Shown here: piece by piece, positions 41,909 to 51,153 of the stretch
How positions within the stretch are numbered: position 1 is the stretch's first letter
Layout of the letters: every line of letters begins with the position of its first letter
From: Bin52 sp965213935
GTDB lineage: Bacteria; Pseudomonadota; Alphaproteobacteria; Thalassobaculales; Thalassobaculaceae
Direction of reading: 5' to 3'
DNA length: 64,000 nucleotides
Assembly: GCA_965213935.1 (NCBI GenBank)
Contig: CBDCAO010000010.1
Location: 248,001-312,000 of the forward strand
Notes under the pieces: generated by a model
The model's database searches: none
What the model saw: only the letters and a program-made list of their open reading frames with translations
Told to the model about the DNA's origin: nothing
Made by a program: the position numbers and the translations under genes

Positions 41909-44728
41909 ATGACAACGGACTACAAGTCGACACTGTTTCTGCCGAAGACCGAATTTCCGATGCGGGCGGGATTGCCCCGGCGCGAACCCGAACTGCTCGC
42001 CCAATGGGAGCGGATTGGCCTGGAGCGCCGCCTGCGCGAACAGGGCTCCGGGCGCGAGAAGTTCATCCTGCACGACGGACCGCCCTATGCGAACGGTCAC
42101 CTCCACATGGGCCATGCGCTCAACAAGATCCTGAAGGATGTGATCAACCGCTCTCAGCAGATGTCCGGCAAGGACGCGATCTACGTGCCCGGCTGGGACT
42201 GTCACGGCCTGCCGATCGAGTGGAAGATCGAGGAGGGGTATCTCGAGAAGGGGCTCGACAAGGATTCGGTCCCCGTCAACGAGTTCCGCAGGCAGTGCCG
42301 GGAATTCGCCAGGCAGTGGATCGAGGTCCAGACCCGAGAGTTCAAGCGGCTGGGAGTCTGTGGCGACTGGGAGAACCCGTATACGACCATGAGCAATTCC
42401 GCCGAGGCGCAGATTGCACGCGAAATCGGCAAGTTCCTGATGAACGGCGGACTCTACGCCGGTGCCCGGCCGGTGCTGTGGTCGGTGGTCGAGAAGACTG
42501 CGCTGGCCGATGCCGAGGTGGAATACCATGACCACCGCTCGACCACGGTGCATGTCCGCTTTCCGGTAATCACTCCGTCGCGGCCGGAACTGGATGGTGC
42601 CAGTGCACTCATCTGGACCACCACGCCCTGGACCCTGCCTGGCAACAGGGCCATCGCCTACGGCACGGAGTTCGTCTACGCCGTACACGAGGTGACGGCG
42701 GTCGGGGAAGACAGCCTCGCGGAGATCGGCGAGCGGATCGTGATTGCGGCAGAACTCCTCGCCGGCGTCTGCGCCGAGGCGGGGATCACCGACACCCGCG
42801 AGATTGCGCGCCTGCCGGGCTCGGCGCTGGCGGGCACGGTGGCGGCCCACCCGTTGCGCGGCCAGGGCTACGATTTCGACGTGCCGCTGCTGGCAGCCCC
42901 GTTCGTCACCCTCGAACAGGGGACCGGGCTCGTGCACATATCGCCGGGCGCCGGTGCGGACGACTTCGAACTCGGGCGCGCCCATGGCCTCGCGGTCACG
43001 GCCACCGTCGATGACTCGGGCCGGTTCCTTGATCACATGCCGCTGGTTGCGGGTATGGACGTGTTCCGTGACAACGGGCGGATCGCCGATCTGATCCGCG
43101 ATGCCGGCGGCCTGCTGGCCACCGGTCACCTCGTCCACAGCTATCCGCACTCGTGGCGGTCCGGCGCGCCCCTAATCTTCCGCGCTACGCCGCAGTGGTT
43201 CATCTCGATGGAAACCAACGACCTGCGCGGCAAGGCGCTGGTTGCGATCGACAGCACCCGGTTCGTGCCGGCGGGTGGACGCAACCGCCTGCGGGCGATG
43301 ATCGAGCAGAGGCCCGACTGGTGCGTGTCGCGCCAGCGAGCCTGGGGGGTGCCGATCCCGGTGTTCGTCGACAAGGCCACCGGTGAGCCGTTGCGCGACC
43401 AGACGGTGATCGACCGTACGGCGCAGATCTTCGAGGAAGAGGGATCGGACGCGTGGTACTCGTCCGACCCGCAGCGCTTTCTCGGGACCGACCACGATGC
43501 CAGCCGCTACGAGCAGGTCCGCGACATCGTCGAGGTCTGGTTTGACAGCGGTTCAACCCACAGTTTCGTGCTCGAGGCCAGGCCGGAACTCCAGTGGCCG
43601 GCCTCGCTCTACCTTGAGGGATCAGACCAGCATCGCGGCTGGTTCCACACCTCGCTGCTGCAATCCTGCGGCACCCGGGGTCGTGCACCGTTCGACGCGG
43701 TCCTGACCCACGGATTCGTGCTGGACGAGAACGGGCGCAAGATGTCGAAGTCGCTGGGCAATGTCACCGCGCCGGCAGACGTGGTCGAGGATTCCGGAGC
43801 CGACATCCTGCGGTTGTGGGTGGTCGGGTCCGACTACTCGGAAGACCTGCGGATCGGCCCGGAGATCGTCAAGCGCCAGGTCGACCTGTACCGCCGGTTG
43901 AGGAATACCCTGCGCTTCCTGGTCGGCAACCTGCACGGGTTCTCGCAGCATGAACTCCTGGCGCCGGCCGAAATGCCGGAACTCGATCGCTGGGTGCTGC
44001 ACCGGCTGGCCGAACTCGACCGTGTGGTCCGCGACTGCGTCGACTGCTTCGACTTCCATGCCATGTTTACCCAACTGCACCGGTTCTGCACGTCGGACCT
44101 GTCCGCATACTACTTCGACATCCGCAAGGACGCGCTCTATTGCGACGCGGCGGATTCGGTCCGTCGTCGGGCAACCCGCACCGTGCTCGACCGGGTATTC
44201 GATTGCCTGACGGCCTGGCTCGCACCGATCCTGTGTTTCACGGCCGAGGAGGCATGGCAGCACCGGGTGCGTGATTCGGAAAACTCGGTGCATCTGCGCA
44301 CCTTTCCCGAGATTCCAGCCGACTGGTTCGACGAGGAACTGGCGCGCAAGTGGTCCCGGGTGCGTGAGGTGCGCCGGGTGGTGACAGGAGCACTTGAGCT
44401 CGAGCGCGCGGAACGGCGCATCGGCGCTTCACTCCAGGCCCATCCGGTGGTCCATGTGACCACGGATGTGCAGGCCCTGTTCGAGGGACTTGATCCGGCC
44501 GAGCTGTTCATCACCTCGGCTGCCGACCTGGTCACCGGCCAGGCCCCGGACGGGGCGTTCCGGCTTGGCGACGTCGGTGGTGTCGCGGTCGTTCCCGGCC
44601 TGGCCGCGGGTGGGAAATGCGAGCGGTGCTGGAAGATCCTTCCGGAGGTTGCAACGGGATCCGACCCGGTATGTGGCAGGTGCGCCGACGTGGTACGCCA
44701 TGCGGCCGGTGCCGGTGCGGCGGCCTGA
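41909..44728 (+). CDS. ileS: Isoleucyl-tRNA synthetase
   Basis: 939-aa class I aminoacyl-tRNA synthetase. The HIGH-type motif is in PYANGHLHMGHALNK (about residues 58-72), the GWDCHGLPIE segment follows, the KMSKS loop is GRKMSKSLGNV at about residue 610, and the C-terminal zinc ribbon is CERCWKILPEV...CGRCADVV. Bacterial type with the C-terminal zinc domain, with the editing (CP1) domain between HIGH and KMSKS. It follows ribF directly and leads into lspA. Confidence 0.97.
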   Translation: MTTDYKSTLFLPKTEFPMRAGLPRREPELLAQWERIGLERRLREQGSGREKFILHDGPPYANGHLHMGHALNKILKDVINRSQQMSGKDAIYVPGWDCHGLPIEWKIEEGYLEKGLDKDSVPVNEFRRQCREFARQWIEVQTREFKRLGVCGDWENPYTTMSNSAEAQIAREIGKFLMNGGLYAGARPVLWSVVEKTALADAEVEYHDHRSTTVHVRFPVITPSRPELDGASALIWTTTPWTLPGNRAIAYGTEFVYAVHEVTAVGEDSLAEIGERIVIAAELLAGVCAEAGITDTREIARLPGSALAGTVAAHPLRGQGYDFDVPLLAAPFVTLEQGTGLVHISPGAGADDFELGRAHGLAVTATVDDSGRFLDHMPLVAGMDVFRDNGRIADLIRDAGGLLATGHLVHSYPHSWRSGAPLIFRATPQWFISMETNDLRGKALVAIDSTRFVPAGGRNRLRAMIEQRPDWCVSRQRAWGVPIPVFVDKATGEPLRDQTVIDRTAQIFEEEGSDAWYSSDPQRFLGTDHDASRYEQVRDIVEVWFDSGSTHSFVLEARPELQWPASLYLEGSDQHRGWFHTSLLQSCGTRGRAPFDAVLTHGFVLDENGRKMSKSLGNVTAPADVVEDSGADILRLWVVGSDYSEDLRIGPEIVKRQVDLYRRLRNTLRFLVGNLHGFSQHELLAPAEMPELDRWVLHRLAELDRVVRDCVDCFDFHAMFTQLHRFCTSDLSAYYFDIRKDALYCDAADSVRRRATRTVLDRVFDCLTAWLAPILCFTAEEAWQHRVRDSENSVHLRTFPEIPADWFDEELARKWSRVREVRRVVTGALELERAERRIGASLQAHPVVHVTTDVQALFEGLDPAELFITSAADLVTGQAPDGAFRLGDVGGVAVVPGLAAGGKCERCWKILPEVATGSDPVCGRCADVVRHAAGAGAAA

Positions 44729-44739
44729 CGGGCCCCGGC

Positions 44740-45225
44740 GTGGCGTTGCGCAGGGCACGGATTGTCGCCGTTCTGACGATCCTGCTGGTCATTGCCGCTG
44801 ATCAGGCCAGCAAGGCATGGGCGCTGGCCGGCTGGTTTTCGCCGCCGCAGGTGATCGAGGTCACCTCGTTCCTCAACCTCGTGCCGGTCTGGAATACCGG
44901 TGTTGCCTTCGGCTTTCTGGCCGGTGACTGGCCGGCGATGCCCCGGGTGCTGACCGGGTTTTCGGCTGTGGTCAGCCTCGGCCTGCTGGTCTGGCTGTTG
45001 CGATCCCGCCAACGCGCCGTGGTGATTGGCCTCGGCCTGGTCATCGGTGGCGCAGTGGGCAATATCGTGGACCGGCTGCGCTTCGGTGCGGTTATCGACT
45101 TTGTTGATCTTCATGTTGCCGGACTGCACTGGCCGGCCTTCAACATTGCCGACGCAGGAATTACAATCGGGGTTGGCCTGTTGCTGCTGGATAGCGTATG
45201 CACACCACCGCGCGGGTGTGCCTGA
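44740..45225 (+). CDS. lspA: Lipoprotein signal peptidase (signal peptidase II)
   Basis: 161-aa inner-membrane aspartic protease that cuts prolipoprotein signal peptides. Four membrane segments are visible, and the catalytic dyad is Asp120 (FGAVIDFVDL) and Asp138 (FNIADAGI), with the conserved GNIVDR before them. GTG 44740, 11 bp after ileS, is the likely start. Its 3' end lies within 35 bp of the lipoprotein gene that follows, whose product it would process. Confidence 0.95.
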   Translation: MALRRARIVAVLTILLVIAADQASKAWALAGWFSPPQVIEVTSFLNLVPVWNTGVAFGFLAGDWPAMPRVLTGFSAVVSLGLLVWLLRSRQRAVVIGLGLVIGGAVGNIVDRLRFGAVIDFVDLHVAGLHWPAFNIADAGITIGVGLLLLDSVCTPPRGCA

Positions 45226-45257
45226 GAACGGTGATGCAATCGGGAAAGGCTGTCGAG

Positions 45258-45809
45258 ATGGTCCACCGTCATTGCCTTCGTGTTTTCCTCCCTTGCCTGG
45301 TGGCGCTGGGACTCGGTCTTTCGGGCTGTGATCAGGTGAGGAACTCGCTCGGATACGCCAAGAACCCGCCCGACGAGTTTGCGGTCCGCTCGCGCGCACC
45401 GTTGAGTGTGCCGCCGGACTTCCGGGTTCGCCCGCCCGCGCCGGGAGCCGAGCGGCCGCAGGAGCCCTCGCGCCGGGACGAGGCCCGGTCCCTGATCACG
45501 GGACGACAGGAACTCGAGGACACCGGCCGCGAAGTGGGAGCACTGCGCGGTCTGCTGGCGCTTGACAGCGCCGATCCCCAAATCCGCGAGCGGCTCAACC
45601 GCGAAAGTGGCGTCTTCGTGTACGAGGACGAGACCTTCGTCGATCGGCTGCTGTTCTGGAATGATCGCACCCCGGAGGCCTCAGTGATCGATCCGGTGAA
45701 GGAGCGGGAGCGTCTGAAGCGAAACGCGGCAGCGGGTCAGCCGGTAACCGAGGGCGAGACTCCGACGATCGAGCGCAGAAAGGAAGGACTGCTGAACCGG
45801 CTGTTCTGA
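45258..45809 (+). CDS. DUF3035 lipoprotein, BamF-like
   Basis: 183-aa lipoprotein with signal HCLRVFLPCLVALGLGLSG and lipobox Cys (LSGCDQ). The mature N-terminus ALGYAKN-like LGYAKNPPDEFAVRSRAPLSVPP is the hallmark of DUF3035, a family linked to the alphaproteobacterial BAM complex as BamF (PF11233). By analogy it sits in the outer membrane inner leaflet and assists beta-barrel assembly. ATG 45258 fits the signal peptide best; ATGs at 45234 and 45198 are alternatives. It is the last gene before the accessory block. Confidence 0.88.
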   Translation: MVHRHCLRVFLPCLVALGLGLSGCDQVRNSLGYAKNPPDEFAVRSRAPLSVPPDFRVRPPAPGAERPQEPSRRDEARSLITGRQELEDTGREVGALRGLLALDSADPQIRERLNRESGVFVYEDETFVDRLLFWNDRTPEASVIDPVKERERLKRNAAAGQPVTEGETPTIERRKEGLLNRLF

Positions 45810-46237
45810 GTCCGGACTGGCAGGCTCGTTCAACGCTGGAGCGGGAGCGGTCGGACCCCGGACAGGTGCGGCAGGGCGGGATGTCCGGGAGTCAGGCCGC
45901 GGCGTCAGTGTCGTGACATCAGAGCGCGGTCTTTGCGCGCGGCCTTCAAGGCTCCGCGCCTGCAAGGGCCGTGCGCATGCAGGTCTGGCGCCAGGAGTAG
46001 CCGATTACCGGAAGGAAGAGGGCGAAGACGGGACCCGGCCCGCCATTCGTCACCGGCGGTACTGCCGGAACGGGCGCATTGGCAGTTATCGACACGGCAC
46101 TTGCGGGGTCAGCGTGTGACCGGAGCCGCGGGAGGGCGTGGGTCGATGAGTCGGGGCCCTTGCAGCTGATCTTGCCCTGGCACGAGATTTGGCCACGGGG
46201 CTTCTGGTAAATGTCGAAGGAACTTGCAAACAAAAGC
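45810..46237. other. 430-bp region at the left edge of the accessory block
   Basis: No recognisable gene. A minus-strand frame (45946 to about 46245) has a single hydrophobic stretch (GPGPVFALFLPVIGY) but no known family; I do not call it. The region contains the junction between the conserved ileS-lspA-DUF3035 group and the TnpB-containing insertion. Confidence 0.5.
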
Positions 46238-47340
46238 TGACGGCTCATGCCGCCATCCTTGCTTGTGTATTCACGGTTCCACGGCCCGGCATCCCGGCAT
46301 CCTCCCCGTGCAGCAGCGCCAGTCCCCGACGCCGTATGGTGCGGGCAGCATTCGCGTGGGCATGATCGGCGTGGCCGCAGGCCACGCAGTGAAACCGGTC
46401 CCGTGTCCTGCGCGATCGGGCGTCGACGTGCCCGCACGCTGCACAGGTCTGGCTGGTGTGGCGGGGATCGACCGCGATCACGCGCCCCGCCTTGTACTCC
46501 AGCATCGCGCGCAGGGCGGCCCAGCCGGTGTCGAGAACGACCCGGTTGAGCCCGGCCTTGGTCCGGACATTCGTTCCCGGCTCTTCCGCCGTGCCGCGGG
46601 CGCTTGCCGTCATGGCCTTCACCTTCAGCTCCTCGATCGCGACGGTGTGCGCACCCTCCGCGATCCTGCGCGAGACCTGGTGGTGCCAGTCGCGCCGGGC
46701 CATGGCGATGCGCCGTGCCGTCCTGGCGAGACGCCGACAGGCGCGGTCACGGCGGCGGCTTGCGCGCCTGCGCCGCGCAACCATGCGCTGATACCGGCGC
46801 CTCCGGGCCTCGAAGCGGCGTGTGTCCGGGGCGTGGAACAGCCGGCCGTCGCTCGCCGCGACCTGGCCGGCATTCATGTCGATGCCGATCGCGGTCCCGT
46901 CATCCTCCGGCTGCGCAACCGCGAGCGGGTGGCAGACCAGCACCCGGCCTCGCGCTTCTGCACCGCCGAGACCGGGTGCCCTCCGGAGACGGGGTGCCGC
47001 CCCGGCGGCGGACCGTCATCCAGCCGATACCGGGGAGACGCAGCCTGCCTGCCTCCACCTTGACGCCGGACGTAACGGCGATGCTGTCGAACCGCCGTCG
47101 GTTACGGAAGCGCGGGGAGCCGGGCTTCTGCCCGGCCCTTGCCCGGCGGAAGAAGCCCTGGAAGGCGTCATCCAGGCGCTTCAGGGTGCCGCGCTGGATG
47201 GTGACCGGCATGGCCGCCATCTCCGGGATCTCCCGGCGGCACACCGTCAGGGACTTCGCCTGGTCGATATAGGAGAGCGAGACGCCCGCCAGGCGCCAGG
47301 CGTCCGACCGCTCCTGCAGGGCGGCGTTGAAAAGCTGGCA
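46238..47340 (-). pseudogene. tnpB: Decayed TnpB gene (copy A of a dispersed pair)
   Basis: Minus-strand TnpB split by frameshift. The N-terminal part (about 47340-46950) reads LFNAALQERSDAWR, SYIDQAKSLTVCRREIPEM and FRNRRRFDSIAVTSGVKVE; the C-terminal part (46943-46245) reads GIDMNAGQVAASDGR (catalytic Asp), AIEELKVKAM (catalytic Glu) and two intact CxxC pairs (TCAACG, HCVACG). The third RuvC Asp, normally in HADVNAA, is His here (HAHANAA). The extreme N-terminus is missing; homology with the copy at 57547-58430 stops near 47340. Nucleotide identity between the two copies is high by eye. Confidence 0.8.
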
Positions 47341-47520
47341 GCCTCATGATGATTGAACACGGTGACGCTCCGGGAGGACGGCGGTTTTGCGCCCTCTTGG
47401 GATCCGGGCATGGGGATTGCCGGTGGCGTGGGGTTCAGCGGAAGCGATTGCGTCCCTGATCGCAGTGCCCGGCCTGTAACGTCAGTTGACGAAGGAGGGC
47501 CCGGTAGCTACCTTGAGCGC

Positions 47521-47814
47521 ATGAGGTCCGTCGGCATCAAGACGCTGAACAACCGGTTGAGCGAGTATGTCCGGCTCGCCGCGTCGGGCGAAACCATCCT
47601 TGTGACCGACCGCGACCGTGTCGTGGCGGAGCTCGGCCCGCTCCGGGAGAGCCGGAGCCCGGTCCTCGCCGATGCCTTCCTGGCCGAGGCGGTGCGGTCC
47701 GGCGTGCTCGCGCCGCCGGCGCTGGCGGGATCGGGACTGCCGCCCAGGCCCGCTCCGGTCGCCAGTCTGGACGAGGTTCTGGCCGAACTCGACGAGAGCC
47801 GGCGCGACCGGTGA
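47521..47814 (+). CDS. Phd/YefM-type antitoxin
   Basis: 97-aa antitoxin. VGIKTLNNRLSEYVRLAASGETILVTDRDRVVAELGP is the Phd-fold DNA-binding domain; the rest is a Pro-rich, probably disordered toxin-wrapping tail ending ASLDEVLAELDESRRDR. The stop overlaps the VapC-like start as GTGA. It binds and neutralises the PIN toxin and probably represses the shared promoter just upstream. Confidence 0.85.
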   Translation: MRSVGIKTLNNRLSEYVRLAASGETILVTDRDRVVAELGPLRESRSPVLADAFLAEAVRSGVLAPPALAGSGLPPRPAPVASLDEVLAELDESRRDR

Positions 47815-48212
47815 TCTATCTCGACACGTCCGTCGCGCTGGCTTGGCTGCTGACCGAGGACCGCCGGCCCCCGCCTTCCCTCTGGGACGGGACGCTGGTC
47901 TCCAGCCGTCTCCTCGAATACGAGATATGGACGGCGCTGCACGCGCGCGGGCTTGCGGACTCGCACGGTGAGGCGGCGCGCGGGCTCGTCGGACGGGTCG
48001 CGCTGCTGGAGCTGAGCCGGCGGGTTCTGGCGCGGGCGCTGGACGCCTTTCCCGGTCCGGCGCCACTGCGGACCCTCGACGCCCTGCATCTGGCATCGTG
48101 CGCGTATCTGGCCAATCAGGGCCAGGACGTGGAACTCGCAAGCTACGACCGGAGGATGAACGATGTAGCCCGTGCGATGGATATTCCGCTCTTCGGTCCG
48201 GAAGGGTCATGA
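47811..48212 (+). CDS. vapC: VapC-type PIN-domain toxin
   Basis: 133-aa PIN-domain endoribonuclease. All acidic residues are in place: Asp5 (IYLDTSV), Glu in LLEYEIWTAL, Asp in RTLDALHLASC and Asp in LASYDRRM. GTG start overlapping the antitoxin stop indicates coupling. Unlike the other toxin-antitoxin remains in the window, this pair looks intact. It sits between a TnpB relic and transposase scraps, so probably mobile in origin. Confidence 0.88.
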   Translation: MIYLDTSVALAWLLTEDRRPPPSLWDGTLVSSRLLEYEIWTALHARGLADSHGEAARGLVGRVALLELSRRVLARALDAFPGPAPLRTLDALHLASCAYLANQGQDVELASYDRRMNDVARAMDIPLFGPEGS

Positions 48213-48368
48213 GTCGCACGACCGTAAATTTTTTTCGATCATACGTCAGGCGCCGCATGTCCCTCCTTGCGCCCCCTGAGCTACTCAAGTGCACGATTCC
48301 ATGCAGGAAACCCCCTTGTAGGTGACGGCCAGAAAGCGCGCCTATTTGATGGAGTCGTGCGTTTTCGT

Positions 48369-48393
48369 GGGGCGCGACAAACAGGGTGAGACT
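48369..48393 (+). repeat. IS terminal-repeat-like sequence
   Basis: TGGGGCGCGACAAACAGGG followed by TGAGACT closely resembles the two repeats at 50961-51008 beside the IS21 istA fragment (core GCGCGACAA.CAGGGTGAGAC). It starts with TG, as IS21-type ends do, so it is probably a stranded IS end. Confidence 0.6.
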
Positions 48394-48618
48394 GGCGACG
48401 CCGGGATTGTGACGGGGGCCGGGGACTCCTGGCGATGTCGGGTCGGGCTGCGAGAGGGGGATCGGCGGGGTAGGCTCGGTCTTGTGAGAACGATGCGGCG
48501 CCGGTCCCGTTTGCTTGCTGGCAACGACCGGCGCCGCACCCTCCGAGCCGTGCAAGGCGCGGCCCGTATGCACAGTATCGTGCGGGTTCTGGTGGGGGTC
48601 CACCCCATCGCTTACGTC

Positions 48619-48840
48619 GAAGCGCCGCTGCCGGCGCTTGCGCACCAGCCCGCGAGCCCGCATCGCCCGGATCAGCGTTGCGTAGGACGGCATCGGACCG
48701 AGCGTCGGATCGGCGTCGACCAGTGCCGCCAGGTTCTCATGGTGCAGCTGCGCCGACCACGACGGGGGCGCCCGGTACTGCTCGCGCAGCGCAGCAACCA
48801 GCGCAGCGGCGCCTCGCCGGGGGGCGCCGCCAACGCGCCC
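48619..48840 (-). pseudogene. Fragment of a DDE-type integrase/transposase
   Basis: Minus-strand peptide with LREQYRAPPSWSAQLHHENL, then GPMPSYATLIRAMRARGLVRK, the helix-turn-helix-like region that precedes the catalytic core in a group of integrase-like transposases. Nothing of the catalytic core follows, so this is a dead fragment. Confidence 0.5.
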
Positions 48841-48894
48841 CGTTTCGCCCGCCACTCTGGTGTGAGCGGGAAGGTCTCCTGCCACCAGCGCCGC

Positions 48895-49360
48895 CAGCAG
48901 CCCCAAGGGCGCGAAGCAGAACCTGCAGACCGGCCCTGGTCTGCGCAAGACCACCATCGAGGAGACGGTCACCGTCGAGGCCTGCGAGGCCTGCGGCGGC
49001 GACCTCGCAGACGTCGATGCGATCGACCGGGAACGCCGCATCCTCTACGACATCGTGTTCGAGGACGACGACCGCGCGGGCGCCCGCGCGCAGCGGAACT
49101 CGCCGGTGGAGAAGGCCCGGCCGTCGGAATCCGCCCGGCGGAAGGCCGCCACAAAACGCACCGCAGACGACCTGCCCGCCCACAGCTTCCGGACCCTGCT
49201 CGACGATCTCTCGGGGATGGCGCTGAACCAGCTGCGCCTGCCGGGCCATGGCGAAAGCCTGCTGTCCGTCGTCACCAGGCCCACCCCGGTCCAGAAACGG
49301 GCGTTCCAGCTTCTCGGAGTGAACCCTGACCACAACCTTCCCATGAGACTGACAGGGTGA
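48895..49360 (+). pseudogene. Transposase-derived fragment(s), possibly chimaeric
   Basis: One open frame reads a zinc-ribbon-like start (TIEETVTVEACEACGGDLAD, then DRERRILYDIVFE) and ends in HSFRTLLDDLSGMALNQLRL and VVTRPTPVQKRAFQLLGV, which resembles the C-terminus of IS1634/IS4-like transposases. The two parts may come from different elements joined together. No intact catalytic domain. Confidence 0.45.
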
Positions 49361-49685
49361 CCAGCGGCCGCAGGGCCAAAAAACCCATGAAAAACCGGTG
49401 GTGGGTCATGGATCCCTTCTTCAGATCCCCCTGAAGTTCCGGTTAATCGCTTGCAGCTTCGTTCATTCGAGAATATCGATTATTTCGAAAAAATACTGGA
49501 CGCGCCGCTACGTGACAAATCCTAAAGCGATTGCCCTGGGTCAAGCGCAGTAGTCTGTTGTCTCCGGGCAGGACGATTGACTTCCATCGTTGAGCTGTAT
49601 AGGGACGGTTGCAGTGTCGGAAGCGGGTGCATCAGAGTTCATGCCTGTCGGACTCACCGGTGCGGCGGAAGGTCGGAGGTAGGGC
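49361..49685. other. 325-bp region, locally AT-richer, no gene seen
   Basis: Between the transposase scraps and the NnrU-like gene. About 49440-49520 is noticeably AT-richer than the rest of the window (runs such as ATATCGATTATTTCGAAAAA), which would suit a promoter for the next gene or foreign sequence. No coding or RNA feature recognised. Confidence 0.5.
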
Positions 49686-50228
49686 ATGGAAGTGCTCGTT
49701 CTGGGTGTGGCGATGTTTGCCGTCGTCCATATCCTTCCCTACCTCCCGGTCCGCGACCGGCTTGCAGCCTCTGCTCTCTACGTCCCGCTCTTTGCCCTGA
49801 CGGCCGCCATCGGAGTCGGTCTCATGGTGTGGGGCTGGAATCTCGCCGAAGCGGGCTCGCTCTACACGCCACCCTCCGCGACCCTCGGTGCCGTGCTGGC
49901 CTTTAGCGGCGTGGTGGTTTTCGCGTCGTCGATCTACCGCTCCCGCATCAGGGGCACGGTTCGCCACCCGCAGCTCATCGGCTTGCTGCTCTGGAGTGCG
50001 GGGCACCTGCTCGCAAGCGGTGACGCCCGGGCGGTTGTGCTGTTCGGTGGGCTGGGCCTGTGGGGCCTCGGGGCGCTGATGGCAAGCTGGAGGCGCGAGG
50101 CGCCCGCCGAACGCAGTCACGCGGTCCGGATCGGCTTCGACCTCCTCGGGGTAGCCGGCAGCCTGGCGGTGGCGGCCGTTGTCCTTTGGCTGCACGCCCT
50201 GATTTCCGGAACCCCGCTCGCCTTCTGA
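49686..50228 (+). CDS. NnrU-family integral membrane protein
   Basis: 180-aa protein with five or six membrane segments. The family signature RHPQLIGLLLWSAGHLLASGD and LFGGLGLWGLGALM is present. NnrU relatives are linked to nitrate/nitrite respiration or to isoprenoid-related methylation; the exact role is unclear. It seems intact although it is embedded in the accessory block, so it may be a captured host gene or cargo. Confidence 0.85.
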   Translation: MEVLVLGVAMFAVVHILPYLPVRDRLAASALYVPLFALTAAIGVGLMVWGWNLAEAGSLYTPPSATLGAVLAFSGVVVFASSIYRSRIRGTVRHPQLIGLLLWSAGHLLASGDARAVVLFGGLGLWGLGALMASWRREAPAERSHAVRIGFDLLGVAGSLAVAAVVLWLHALISGTPLAF

Positions 50229-50485
50229 CCGGTGCGTGCGGCGCGCTCAACCGGCCGGCCGACCACTGCTCGCTTCTCAAGGCTTTGCCTCCACGCTGCC
50301 GGAGGCCTTCGCGCCTCTCGATCGCGTCCGGCTGCGCGGCGTCTCGCCGAAGCCATGTAGGTCTTCGTCCCGGCCCTCAGCTCCCGGCGCCGATCAGTTC
50401 CGCATAGGCGTCGTTCACCTCGCCGATGATCTTGATCATGCATGACGACCATGCAGGACCGGAAGCCATAAGGCACTGATATCGT
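50229..50485. other. Short region between the NnrU-like gene and the intron fragment
   Basis: A minus-strand frame around 50390-50450 gives CMIKIIGEVNDAYAELIG, which looks like the end of a real protein but is cut off on its upstream side at the intron boundary. I cannot identify it. Confidence 0.35.
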
Positions 50486-50960
50486 GTGCGCCGTGGAAAG
50501 GCGCGTTTTCCTTGCGGGTGCGAACCCCGCCCAACAGTTGTCGCTTCGGTTGGTAGCAGCCGCGGCGGATCATGGAGGCAACGACATGGTTTGAAGCACC
50601 GCGGAGAGAAGGGCTGCCTTGGGCAGCTCAGCGACCATGCAGGTCGGAACGTGAGTGAACGCTGAACAGGCCTCGAAACGGCTCATGTGGAAGCCGACCC
50701 ACCGAAAGTTTGGGGAAGGCCGACGGCGCACCGGGAAGCAAGCGACACGCGCACCGGGGCGTTTCCACCGGGGTAATGGCGCCGACATGCATGGAAGATG
50801 GAGAACGCAGCAACACGGGAAGCCCTGATGGTGGTGTGGCACGCACCAACCGGAAGCCCGCGAGGGACAGACCGGGCCGTCAGGGTGGCGGATGGGCCCG
50901 TAATACTGAAGACGCCGGGTAACGCCGGTCGAGGGAAGGGGCCCTGAGCCGGGAGTTGTG
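50486..50960 (+). mobile_element. 5' part of a group II intron (truncated)
   Basis: Starts with GTGCGCCG, matching the group II intron 5' consensus GUGYG. The following sequence (GGAACGTGAGTGAACGCTG..., GGCTCATGTGGAAGCC..., then GTCGAGGGAAGGGGCCCTGA) follows the layout of bacterial group II intron domain I up to the point where the reverse transcriptase ORF normally begins. It is cut at 50960 by the IS21-like left end; no intron-encoded protein, domain V or 3' end follows. Cannot be spliced or move. Confidence 0.6.
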
Positions 50961-51008
50961 TGCGGCGCGACAATCAACCTGAGACCTGCGCGACAATCAG
51001 GGTGAGAC
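50961..51008 (+). repeat. Tandem terminal repeats of the IS21-type left end
   Basis: TGCGGCGCGACAATCAACCT (50961) and TGCGCGACAATCAGGGTGAG (50987) are two copies of one motif, 26 bp apart and both in the same direction, about 150 bp before the istA ATG. Multiple terminal repeats starting TG are characteristic of IS21 ends, where they bind transposase. Confidence 0.7.
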
Positions 51009-51153
51009 GGGGGAGTTCCGGGCCGCCGGCTCGACAGTTTCCCCCCGTGTCTTCTGGCGGGTTCGGCCGGCCGGGCGAAGGATGGCGCTTTCCCAGCAAG
51101 GGAGCGCGACATTGCCCGGACGCCACATAACCGATTGCCAGAAGAGGTTGTTC

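Noticed and set aside
45946..46245. Minus-strand frame with a C-terminal hydrophobic segment, considered as a sorting-signal protein
   Set aside because: No known sorting motif such as PEP-CTERM or IPTL-CTERM, and the frame begins inside the TnpB relic.
47482..49041. 519-codon minus-strand frame spanning the VapBC genes
   Set aside because: Most of it is the shadow of the antitoxin and PIN toxin; only residues from 48619 to 48840 resemble a transposase.
50570..51112. Minus-strand open frame of 180 codons
   Set aside because: It lies antisense to the group II intron fragment; similar spurious frames are common opposite group II introns.
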